Positions 44,268-52,721 of a DNA stretch of 64,000 bases are shown one piece after another. The DNA lies in assembly GCA_964035575.1 (NCBI GenBank), contig OZ037852.1:992001-1056000 (forward strand). Reading direction: 5' to 3'. Position 1 is the first letter of the stretch; every line of letters begins with the position of its first letter. The notes below the pieces were generated by a model that was given only the letters and a program-made list of their open reading frames with translations, searched no databases and was not told the DNA's origin. Made by a program: the position numbers and the translations under genes. The stretch comes from Rhynchopus sp. YZ270_cl-10 (Eukaryota; Euglenozoa; Diplonemea; Diplonemida; Diplonemidae).

Positions 44268-44772
44268 TGGGTCAGCGGGGAAAGAAGACCCTGCTGAGTT
44301 TGACTCTGTCTCTCTTAGTCTGACTGTGCAGTGACATGAGAGGTGTAGTTATAGGTGGGAGGCTTCAACAATGGGCAGGGTATTCACCATTTGTCAGAGA
44401 CATCTGTCGCGCTTTCTCGAACTCCAGTGTGCTATCTACATGCTGTTGGAGAATGAGAAGGTAGACCAAGAGCTCAGGGTGTGTTAGCTGTGTAGGTTTT
44501 TTCTTTTCTTCCGGTGTGTATTTGTGTATTTTCTCAATAGTTCTGGATGGGCATTTCTCAGGGAATGGGTAATTGTGTGTGGCATTTGGCTGTGTCATTA
44601 GACTGTATTGTGTTAGCTGTTCTGTGCGTGTTCTCAAATTATTTACGTTTCTCAGTTGTGTTTGCTTTTTTGGCAAACGATATGTTTTGTTATTGTTCTT
44701 TTCGAAATGGCACTGTGTAAAAGGCCAGCGCTGTGTGTATGTTTGATTTCAGCGCCCACGCTAGCTTTCATT

Positions 44773-44810
44773 AGGTGACTGAGCACGAAAGGCTTAGTAT
44801 CATCTTATAA
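44773..44810 (+). repeat. GNRA-type hairpin, copy 7
   Basis: GGTGA-CTGAG-CACGAAAGG-CTTAG: full pairing with one G-T in place of A-T. The tetraloop is GAAA instead of GAGA, still GNRA. Followed by ATCATCTTATAA. Confidence 0.8.
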
Positions 44811-45496
44811 GCTTTTCTCTTTATTTGGATGATATTTTTCTTTGTCTATGCCCTCTATACCCTCTATGCCCGGGTGGTTGATCAAGGTATTATCGATACA
44901 ACACGTTTTGATTGATTTAAACCTTGATATCTGTCTGAGGCTGTTTACGTTTATTTTTTTCTTCCTTTTCGATTCACTGTCGGTATTTGGTATGTCCCTT
45001 CTTTTGCGCAACTCTCATGTGCAAGAGCTTACTCATCAATCTGATTTTTTGTTAAAAAAACATAGTGAACACCGTCTTGTACGGAAGCTGTCACTAAACC
45101 CACTGATTATTAAAAAAAGGCTACAAAATCAAAACCCTAGCCCAGTTCAAGAAGCATCACACACCCTGGATGTGTCTGATTTATTGACAAAAGGGACAGG
45201 GTCTCCTCTTCTGCTTTCGCATCCCCACATTCCATGAATTTGGATGAACAACGTCGTTTTCAGAACAGCCCACATTGTTGGTTCTATTTTCTCTCTCTCT
45301 TTTTATTCCACAGTTAAATAGTATACGAGGGATTTGGTACTTTTAGCGTTTTTTTTTTTTTTTTTTAATCGATACTTTCAATAAATTTCCCAGGCGAGTG
45401 TATTCACTGACCTGAGGAAAAAATGCGTGAAGTTATCGCAAAAGAAAAACCTCCTCCTCTTTTAGGGCATTGAATAAATAGTTATTGTCTTACTCT

Positions 45497-45524
45497 GATG
45501 TGTGCACGAGAGGTATATTTTCAT
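45497..45524 (+). repeat. GNRA-type hairpin, copy 8
   Basis: GATG-TGTG-CACGAGAGG-TATA then CATC. The inner stem pairs through G-T wobbles and the outer GATG pairs with CATC. Confidence 0.65.
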
Positions 45525-45755
45525 CATTTTTTTTTGAATTTTTTTTTTTTGGAATAGTGTAGTTACCACCTGTGCAAGCTCCACTGTCCTTTTTTTTTGA
45601 ATTGCGTGTCCCCCCCCTTGTCTCGCGCCTCCTTGTCCTGGTGCCCCATTCGCTTACTGAGGGAGGGTAAGAGAACCTGCCATTCCCTACCCCCCCCCCA
45701 TATGCCCTATTCTCAATAGTCACGACCATCGTTTTATTATCCTTTATTATCTACT

Positions 45756-45830
45756 GTTGGCCGCAGGGTACTTTGGCTTTCATCCGAGGCTGGCATCGTA
45801 CGTGGGTCAGTCGGAGGTGCCTGCATCAAC
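45756..45830 (+). repeat. Interspersed GGCATC family, copy 3
   Basis: GTTGGCCGCAGGGTACTT, CTTTCATCCGAGG, CTGGCATCGTACGTGGGTCA and CGGAGGTGCCTGCAT. Complete relative of copy 2. Confidence 0.85.
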
Positions 45831-46347
45831 AACAGTTTATTCGTTAGGTGCCTGCGCCCTTAGAGGCGTTTGCACTTTTTTTTTTCAACGTATATTTTTT
45901 TGTCAAATGTCAGCGCTTTATACCGCCCCCCTTTTTTTCTTCTGTTTGTAGTGGGGAGGGTGGGGTTATTTCCTGTAATTAGTTTAGAACCAAAAAAGTT
46001 GCCTCTATTTTTTTCGATCTTTTCCACCCCCTCTCCCCTCCCCCCTCCCCCACCTATTGAATATATGGCGGACTCTTTCTGGAAAAGGGCAACTTTATTC
46101 CGGAGTTCCGAAAAGGGGGGAGTTGGTTGCTTCCTCCCATTCGCTCTTTTTAAGTTGTTTTTTTTCCCCCCATAAAGACTCCACTGTGTACCTGAAATTG
46201 GTGAATTCGTACTTCACTTCAAAGAAATGGTTGTTTTACGAAACCGTATCAAAACCGTTCCTTATGCTTCCCATATCTTCTCCCTTCTGGAAACACCAAA
46301 CCTCTTTGTAATCTCATTGCGTTAGGCTCCCCTAATTTTTACACAAA

Positions 46348-47487
46348 ATGAACACCTCAACGCAGTTGATGTATTCACGCCCGATGATACCTGATGTGAA
46401 GTACTCTCCGGTTTCGATGTCTTCTTTTAATGAATATTTGGGGCGGAAGGGGTGTGCGCGGAAGCGTGAACATCATTGTACAGGGTGTTGCGCGCACTGC
46501 AAGAAGGACGCAACGGAGGGTGGCCGGGTGCTGGAGGCTGCCGCGGTGCGGCGATTGCGATGTCATGCGGAGCAAGGCCGTACTGATATGGCCCTTCTCA
46601 TCTCCCTCGGGACACACAACGGCGATGTCGTCTGGCCTAGCGTGGTTGGGCACACCCTCAAAGACGCTCCGGTCCTCCACCTCCCCTTCCACGACATCTA
46701 CAAAGCGCACCCCCAAGAAGCAACCACCTCCGCCCGCGTCCTCTTCCAGCAATGCCGTTCCGCTGCGCGAGGCTCCATCCTCGAGCGAATGAACCACACT
46801 GCCCCGAACCCGCATTTTCCAGCGAACACCCTGCTGCTACACAGTGTAGGAAACTGGGTGGGGTGCCGCGACGAGCTTTTAGACAACCTCCGTGCACTAC
46901 AGAACAACGGTGCTGATGTCTCTGAACGAGATGCGCATGGATGTGTTGCTGCACACTATGCTGCGGGGCGCGGGTTTGACGAGGACATCCTTTCCATATT
47001 ATGCGGCAATGAACGGCAGGTGGTCAACGTGCAGGATGCAAGCGGACGCACACCTCTCCATGCAGCATGCGAAGAGGGACGATGTGATGCGGCATTGGCG
47101 TTGCTCTCTTTTGGGTCTGACCCCTCTGTTTCAAATAAATGCGGGTTGACGCCATTACATAAGGCAGTGGAGGTGTCGTCCTTTGCGGCAGAAATCGAGC
47201 AGATGGAGCCACTGTTAGAAAGATTGTGCACCTCCCGTGCAGTCGCTGCGCAATCAGACAAAGGATGGACCCCACTCCACACCGCCGCCTACGTGCTTTC
47301 ACCACGTGCAGTGCGCATTCTTCTCGCCCGTGGAGCACCCCTCCACGCCCACACCACAGCACCCCAAGGCTACACCGCACTCAGGTTGGTCTCTCTCCAC
47401 TATGCAAAAGCCTTCTCAAGAAGGAGTGGGACCCAAGATGCATTCAGGCAAGTTGTCAATATATTGGAGGAGGCGGATGAGGATTGA
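46348..47487 (+). CDS. Ankyrin-repeat protein with Cys-rich N-terminus
   Basis: Single exon, 379 residues. Residues about 36-55 contain a cluster of Cys and His (KREHHCTGCCAHCKKD) that could bind zinc. Ankyrin repeats lie at about 190-360: DAHGCVAAHYAAGRG, DASGRTPLHAACEEG, NKCGLTPLHKAV and DKGWTPLHTAAYV give at least four repeats, the last ones diverged. No catalytic domain or membrane segment. Ankyrin repeats bind proteins. The partner is unknown. The acceptor candidate GTTAG is 22 bases before the ATG. It is followed by a second ankyrin gene and a WD40 gene in the same direction. Confidence 0.8.
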   Translation: MNTSTQLMYSRPMIPDVKYSPVSMSSFNEYLGRKGCARKREHHCTGCCAHCKKDATEGGRVLEAAAVRRLRCHAEQGRTDMALLISLGTHNGDVVWPSVVGHTLKDAPVLHLPFHDIYKAHPQEATTSARVLFQQCRSAARGSILERMNHTAPNPHFPANTLLLHSVGNWVGCRDELLDNLRALQNNGADVSERDAHGCVAAHYAAGRGFDEDILSILCGNERQVVNVQDASGRTPLHAACEEGRCDAALALLSFGSDPSVSNKCGLTPLHKAVEVSSFAAEIEQMEPLLERLCTSRAVAAQSDKGWTPLHTAAYVLSPRAVRILLARGAPLHAHTTAPQGYTALRLVSLHYAKAFSRRSGTQDAFRQVVNILEEADED

Positions 47488-48048
47488 AGGGAGGGTGGGG
47501 GGAAGTGGGGGAGAGGCCCTGTTTTGTATTTAGAACTGTATCTTGCCATTGATTTTTTTTTTGTCCTTTCTTTTTTATTTTTGGAATTAAGAGTACCCCA
47601 AAAATACCCCCCCTATTTTTTAAACCATGTATTTAGCTGTGTTGACACTGATGTTCGGCAGTGCCTTCATTTCGTTTCCGTTGCCTTCATTGGCGGTGGT
47701 GTTGTGCATTGTGGGGTGTGTACTTAGATGGTGTCTCTTCGTGTTTGTTCTGTTCTGAGAGAAACACACCATGTTTTCATGGAAATAATACCAATGGTGA
47801 CCTTAACAAAGTGTACGCTGGTTATTGAAGATGAAGATCCTTCGTCTCGAGTCTTTCGAATGCACCCTGTGTGTGTTAGTGTTTTGAGACACAGAACGTG
47901 ACAAGGACAGGCCCCGGAAGGAGCAGTGTGCATAGCCTTGGGTGTGTTGCACCCTGGGTGAGCTTCTTTTGTAGTTCCTTCCCTCCATCCCCGCAACCTC
48001 GCATATAACACAAAGCATCATCAACCTCACAGCAATACACACAGCACC
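47488..48048. other. Intergenic region between ankyrin genes
   Basis: Contains TTGACACTGATGTTCGGC at about 47642, an 18-base sequence that recurs at about 49870 before the WD40 gene. Ends with a C/A-rich tract having CTCACAG and CACACAG 5-17 bases before the next ATG. Confidence 0.5.
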
Positions 48049-49413
48049 ATGTCGAAGCAACACGCAGACAGCACACCAAACCAGAACCCACCAAAAAGAA
48101 CAAATATTTCTGACAAGGACCTGCTGGAGGCTGTCAGGAACGGCAACACCGCTGCCGTGCGGGCAGCACGCGAGAAGCTCTCCCCAGGCAGCAAAACAAA
48201 AACGGTCGCCTTCGAAGCTGTGCACGAGGCAGGCAGAGGGAACCACAATGAATGCCTCGCACTGCTTCTTCCGTATGTCGAGACAACGCAGATGGGCTTT
48301 GGGATCCTGCTGAGTGAGTGTGTCCACGCAGACCACACTGCGTGCACGGAGGTCCTCTTGCAGCATTGGAAGTCAGTCTGCAGCAACGTCGCGTTTGTCA
48401 CACACGACTCCAAGGACAGTGCAGGTCAGACGTCGCACCTATGTCCAGCCATGTGGGAAGACCCTGCAGTGTGTCAGGTATTCATTGGTGCAGGGGCAGA
48501 CATTGAGACAAAGAACGACAGCGGACGCACGCCTTTGCACTTGGCTAGCCGTTCAGGAGCACTCACAACTGTGAAGATGTTGGTCAAAGCAGGTGCAGTT
48601 GTGCGTGCCGCAGGCGTCAAAGGAGCCACGTGTCTTATCCTTGCAGCGTATTTTGGACACACGGATACTGTGCGCTATCTTGTGAGTTTGCCGGCGGTGG
48701 ACCTGAATCACCAAGGCAGCAAGAACCGCACTGCGTTGCACGCTGCTGTTTATAAAAAACATGCAGACGTGGTGCAGGTGCTCATTGATGCAGGGGCAGA
48801 CATTGAGACAAAGAGTGATAAAGGATTCTCACCTCTGCTCTTGGCTAGCTATTCAGGAGAACTCACAACTATGAAGATGTTGGTCAAAGCAGGTGCGGAT
48901 GTGCGTACCACAGGCACCGAGAGACGCACGTGTCTTATGTTTGCAGTGTATCATGGACACACCGATGCTGTACGCTATCTTGTGAGCTTGCCGGAGGTGG
49001 ACCTGAATCTCCGAGACAGCAACAACCGCACTGCGTTGCACTATGCTGCGAAGCAAAAACATGCAGACGTGGTGGAGGTGCTCATTGATGCAGGGGCAGA
49101 CACTGAGACAAAGGATGATGAAGGATGCTCGCCTCTGCACTTGGCTAGCCTTTCAGGAGTACTCACAACTGTGAAGATGTTGGTCGAAGCAGGTGCGGAT
49201 GTGCGTGCCACAGACGCCAAAAGAGCCACTTGCCTTATCCTTGCAGCGTGTTTAGGACACACCGATATTGTGCGCTATCTTGTGGGCTTGCCCGAGGTGG
49301 ACCTGAATCACCAAGGAGGCAGAAATAACCGCACTGCGTTGCACTTTGCTGTACAGAGAAAGCATGCAGACGTGGTGCAGGTGCTCATTGATGCAGGGGC
49401 TATTGAGGGTTAG
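48049..49413 (+). CDS. Ankyrin-repeat protein with a 100-residue super-repeat
   Basis: Single exon, 454 residues. An N-terminal ~140 residues without clear repeats is followed by about nine ankyrin repeats. The key words are GRTPLHLAS, ATCLILAAYFGHTDTVRYLV, NRTALHAAVYKKHADVVQVL and IDAGADIETK. Three ankyrins form a block that is repeated three times with an exact 300-base period (GCAGGGGCAGACATTGAGAC at about 48489, 48789 and 49089) and high identity, so the array grew by recent duplication. The protein stops just inside a fourth block (IDAGAIEG) where two residues are lost and a stop follows, which looks like a shortened end. Likely a protein-binding scaffold. Confidence 0.85.
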   Translation: MSKQHADSTPNQNPPKRTNISDKDLLEAVRNGNTAAVRAAREKLSPGSKTKTVAFEAVHEAGRGNHNECLALLLPYVETTQMGFGILLSECVHADHTACTEVLLQHWKSVCSNVAFVTHDSKDSAGQTSHLCPAMWEDPAVCQVFIGAGADIETKNDSGRTPLHLASRSGALTTVKMLVKAGAVVRAAGVKGATCLILAAYFGHTDTVRYLVSLPAVDLNHQGSKNRTALHAAVYKKHADVVQVLIDAGADIETKSDKGFSPLLLASYSGELTTMKMLVKAGADVRTTGTERRTCLMFAVYHGHTDAVRYLVSLPEVDLNLRDSNNRTALHYAAKQKHADVVEVLIDAGADTETKDDEGCSPLHLASLSGVLTTVKMLVEAGADVRATDAKRATCLILAACLGHTDIVRYLVGLPEVDLNHQGGRNNRTALHFAVQRKHADVVQVLIDAGAIEG

Positions 49414-50018
49414 AAGAACCCTTCCTTGGCCAGCGAAAGGTACAAAGTGTACCAGCCAAAACAATGCGAAGCTGCGTCCGCACGAGTACCAGCTCGAATA
49501 GTAACACACTCAGCACAGATGTATCTGGAATACGAGATCACCAAACCCAGGCGAGTCCGCCTTCTACTAACACTTCTATAACCATGTGTGTGTGTGTGAC
49601 CCTCCGTGTGTCCTTTCTGCATGTCTGTGCATCCTAGAAGGTACGCCGCAAAGTTTAAGACCCTTCTCTTCTCAAGACTGTCCAACTTCATCATACCAGG
49701 TGCCTTGCTTCAACAGCTGCAAACTCTTTTATAGAGATTGTCTGTTGCGGTTCGCTGAAGCTCGCTTCCTACAAAACCCTGTTACGTCCCGGTAGGGTGT
49801 CATCCCTTGGGAGTGTCATCCTTACAAAGCTCTTCACCGCATTTGAAGCAGATGCACAGTTAGAGGGTATTGACACTGATGTTCGGCTGGCGAGGAGTTC
49901 TCTCTTGTTTTTGCAAATGACAACACATCTCATTTCCTTCACAAACACCACACCACCCCTCTTCTTCCTGCCCTCCCCACACAGCACTCCCCACAGAACA
50001 GAGTCACCCCCCCTGAAC
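49414..50018. other. Intergenic region before the WD40 gene
   Basis: Contains the second TTGACACTGATGTTCGGC copy (about 49870). The frame upstream of the chosen WD40 start is open back to 49797 but is poor in conserved residues. CCACACAG at 49984 and CCCCACAG at 49996 are acceptor candidates. Confidence 0.45.
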
Positions 50019-51116
50019 ATGGACATCACAGGACACTTCGAGTCTGCTAGCTGTGTGATAGAAGTGGACGGGAGCGCCACCCTTGCACAGGTGAAGGGGA
50101 AGCTTGTTGCGGAGCTTGGCGTGCCACGTGCTCGGCATGTTGGTGTGCGGATGAGAGGCGGTGGCGACATCGGCAACGACGACTTGCGCATCTGTGACAC
50201 GGAGATGGATGAGGGATGTGCCGTTGAGCTGTATTGCACTGGTCCCAACATCGCTCCTGGGGTGATACAAGGTTCGCAGAAGACGTACGACCTCACACTC
50301 TCCCCGTGTGACAGGTACCTTGCAGTGACGGATCGCGAGAGGGGTGTGTCTATCTTCTCCACGGAAACGCACGAGTGCCTGTGCAGCTTTCCTGCAAAGG
50401 CAACTTCTTCCCCATCCTTCTCACCTTGCAGTGAGTGGATCTCATGTGCTAGCAAGGACACACAGTGTTCTGAAGTTCATGACGTGAAGACAGGTGCATT
50501 GAAGCACTCCTTTGGAGATGAAGGTGATGAGTTGCCTACCACAGCTTGGTCACCCTGTGGAACAAAGCTGTTGTCGTGCTGCGAGGAGAAGGGTTTGCAG
50601 GTGTGGGACATTGCAGCAGGCGTTGTTGTGCACGAATGGGACCACATTGCGAAGTGCTTGTACGTTATAGTTGTGGCAGGCGACAAGGTGGCGATGTTTG
50701 GAGATAGCAGCAAAAGTATCACCATCTGGGACTACACGACAGGGGTGGAGGTGCTTGTTCTGACATGCCCTTCTGATGTTTTTTATGTTGCACTGGCCCC
50801 AAACCAGCGTTTCATTGCAGCGTGTATGGACAACTGTGTGTGTGTCTGGAACATCGAAACAGGTGAATGTGTATTTGAAGACAACTCTGGCAGCAACTCA
50901 GCAGAAAGCTGGAGTGATGTTGCTGTGTCCAACGACATTGTTGCTGCCTGCTCTTCTCAAGCATTTGTTGTGTGGTCCGTCTCAACAGGAAAGCAACTGT
51001 TGTGTCGTGATTTTGAGGACAGCGATTCTTACGGTCTTGCCATCAGCAGCTGTGGTATGGTGATGTACGGCAGGGATGAGGGTGTTGAGATTGTTGACAT
51101 CTCACACCTGTCTTGA
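50019..51116 (+). CDS. Ubiquitin-like domain plus WD40 beta-propeller protein
   Basis: 365 residues from the ATG at 50019, chosen because it follows the acceptor sites and starts the domain. The frame itself is open 74 codons further upstream. Residues 1-75 look ubiquitin-like: CVIEVDGSATLAQVKGKLVA, then RMRGGGDIGNDDLRICDTEM and EGCAVELYC (the usual strand-helix-strand-L-x-D order). Residues about 80-365 form a propeller of roughly seven divergent WD blades: VSIFSTETHECLCSF, LQVWDIAAGVVVHEW, ITIWDYTTGVEVLVL, VCVWNIETGECVFED and FVVWSVSTGKQLLCR. The combination suggests an adaptor in ubiquitin-related or complex-assembly work, but no specific complex is recognised. Confidence 0.75.
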   Translation: MDITGHFESASCVIEVDGSATLAQVKGKLVAELGVPRARHVGVRMRGGGDIGNDDLRICDTEMDEGCAVELYCTGPNIAPGVIQGSQKTYDLTLSPCDRYLAVTDRERGVSIFSTETHECLCSFPAKATSSPSFSPCSEWISCASKDTQCSEVHDVKTGALKHSFGDEGDELPTTAWSPCGTKLLSCCEEKGLQVWDIAAGVVVHEWDHIAKCLYVIVVAGDKVAMFGDSSKSITIWDYTTGVEVLVLTCPSDVFYVALAPNQRFIAACMDNCVCVWNIETGECVFEDNSGSNSAESWSDVAVSNDIVAACSSQAFVVWSVSTGKQLLCRDFEDSDSYGLAISSCGMVMYGRDEGVEIVDISHLS

Positions 51117-52721
51117 ATTGCACGATTGCGGTCACCTTTGCTTGTCTCCAGCATGAGACACACTGGCAACTGTACAGTATGTCAGTATGTCTTGCTCGCG
51201 TTACTAACATATGTTGACTCTCGTGTGCCAGTTTTTTTTCGTTTCTGATTTGGTTAGCTGATGACTGCCTGAACTCGTTAAGACGACTTGCTTTAACGTA
51301 CGGTGACAATGTGAACCTGGTTACAAGCCTGTTTTCCTTGTTCCATAACATGTCATGTTATGCTGTGAGATGCATGGTGGCCTTCACTACCCCATAATGC
51401 CCCAGAGGCATGTCACAACATACAAATGCATGTTACTTTGCATGTCACCAGAGGTTCGTAGTCACCGTGCACGGCAATGGTTTGGGTGGGGAGGTTAGTT
51501 AACGAGGACGGGGACAGGAGAGGGTACGGCCCACCCTTAATAGGACCCCCCTTATTGACCACCGGCTGTGCTCACCCCAGCTCTTTTTTTTTTTTTTTTT
51601 TTTTTTTTTGATGAAGCAACTTGTTGTCAAATTCTAGAAAGATTGGAGGCAGTGTCGCGGGAAAAACGAAACAAATTGAAAAAGACAGAAGCTTGCTTGT
51701 TCTTTGGGTACTCAATTCACAACAATCTTACCTCAGTTTAACATATTTTTTCATTTTTTTTTTTTTTTGTTTTCCGGCTGTGCACAAACAAAAGACCCAA
51801 TATTTCCCCCCCTTCATGATCAAAGCTTCAATCGACTGCTGTTTTCACGAGGGGAGGCAAAACGATCGTTTCTCGTTGATGAGAAACGAATGTATCCGAT
51901 AGTGGGCGTCACCTTTCTGAACACCGTCCACAGTCCCTTCTCGATATCAATCTCAATCTCAATGATCCAGACTTCTCACTTCGAAATCCTTCAGGGACGA
52001 CAAGAGACCCTCAGTGAAAACACAGATGATGTCGCCTGCAGTTCTGAAAGGGGTCTGAAACACTTTCGACGCTCTCGTATTTATTTTGCAAGAAAGTCCC
52101 CGAGGACGGTGTTCGTCAGCAAAAAAAATTGATACTCGCGAGTATCTTCCTCTTTCCTCCTTCCGCTTTCGTCATCTGCGTTCTTTGCCTCTTTTTGAAT
52201 TGACATTATTCTCCACAGCCTCGAGAGTCAGTGCACAGGAAACAAAGTTTCGCGACATCGCTTTAAAGTAAGATTCTTCTGTTGCTGACCAACGGATCTC
52301 ATGTTTGCGTTTAATACTGATCAATCCTCGCTTTTCTATTGTTCTATTGTTATTTTTTTTTTTTGTGCACACGGTGCAGTCTGTCCTGGAAATGTCGTAC
52401 CCTTTTGTCGGACTCCGAGGGGGTCCGACAGTCGGACCCCCTGAGTCCGACTGTCGGACTCAGGGGGTAAGTCCGTTATTTACACACTCCAAGCACGACA
52501 GACTGCACCGTGCACAGATGATAGTCGAAACTCCAAAAAAAAAATCACACAAACAGAATTAAAGACACAACACAACACACCCTGGAGGAGGGGGGGAGGT
52601 TTATTTCCCCCCCTCCTCCCACCGTTTTCTCTCTCTCTCACTCCCCTCTTCCCCACTTACTTCCTCTCCCCCTTCACCCCCCTTCTTGTTTTGTAGATTG
52701 TTGCCAAGGGGTTTTTCTAAT
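51117..52721. other. Intergenic region before the channel gene
   Basis: Holds a palindrome-like element (52364-52516), T runs (51587-51609) and, at 52585-52619, a purine/pyrimidine hairpin GGAGGAGGGGGGAGG/CCCCCCCTCCTCC. A C/T-rich tract ending TTTTGTAG (52696) precedes the channel ATG by 26 bases. No supported gene. Confidence 0.5.
52364..52516. mobile_element. Short palindromic element
   Basis: The ends TGTGCACACGGTGCAGTCTG and, inverted, TGTGCACGGTGCAGTCTGTC are nearly perfect. The centre is itself a nest of palindromes built from GTCCGACAGTCGGAC and GAGTCCGAC. 153 bases, no coding. The flank AGATGATAGTCGAAACTCC resembles the 3' part of the CTTCGG family. Confidence 0.6.

Larger units (their letters stand above)
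44268..46347. other. Intergenic region with small repeats
   Basis: Contains GNRA hairpins at 44773 and 45497, a GGCATC family copy (45756-45830) and a G+C-poor stretch open for 131 codons at 44842-45237 without any recognised domain or acceptor. The region before the ankyrin gene ends with GCGTTAG at 46325. Confidence 0.5.

Noticed and set aside
44842-45237. 131-codon open frame
   Set aside because: Hydrophobic, AT-rich, without domain, acceptor or codon bias like the neighbouring genes.
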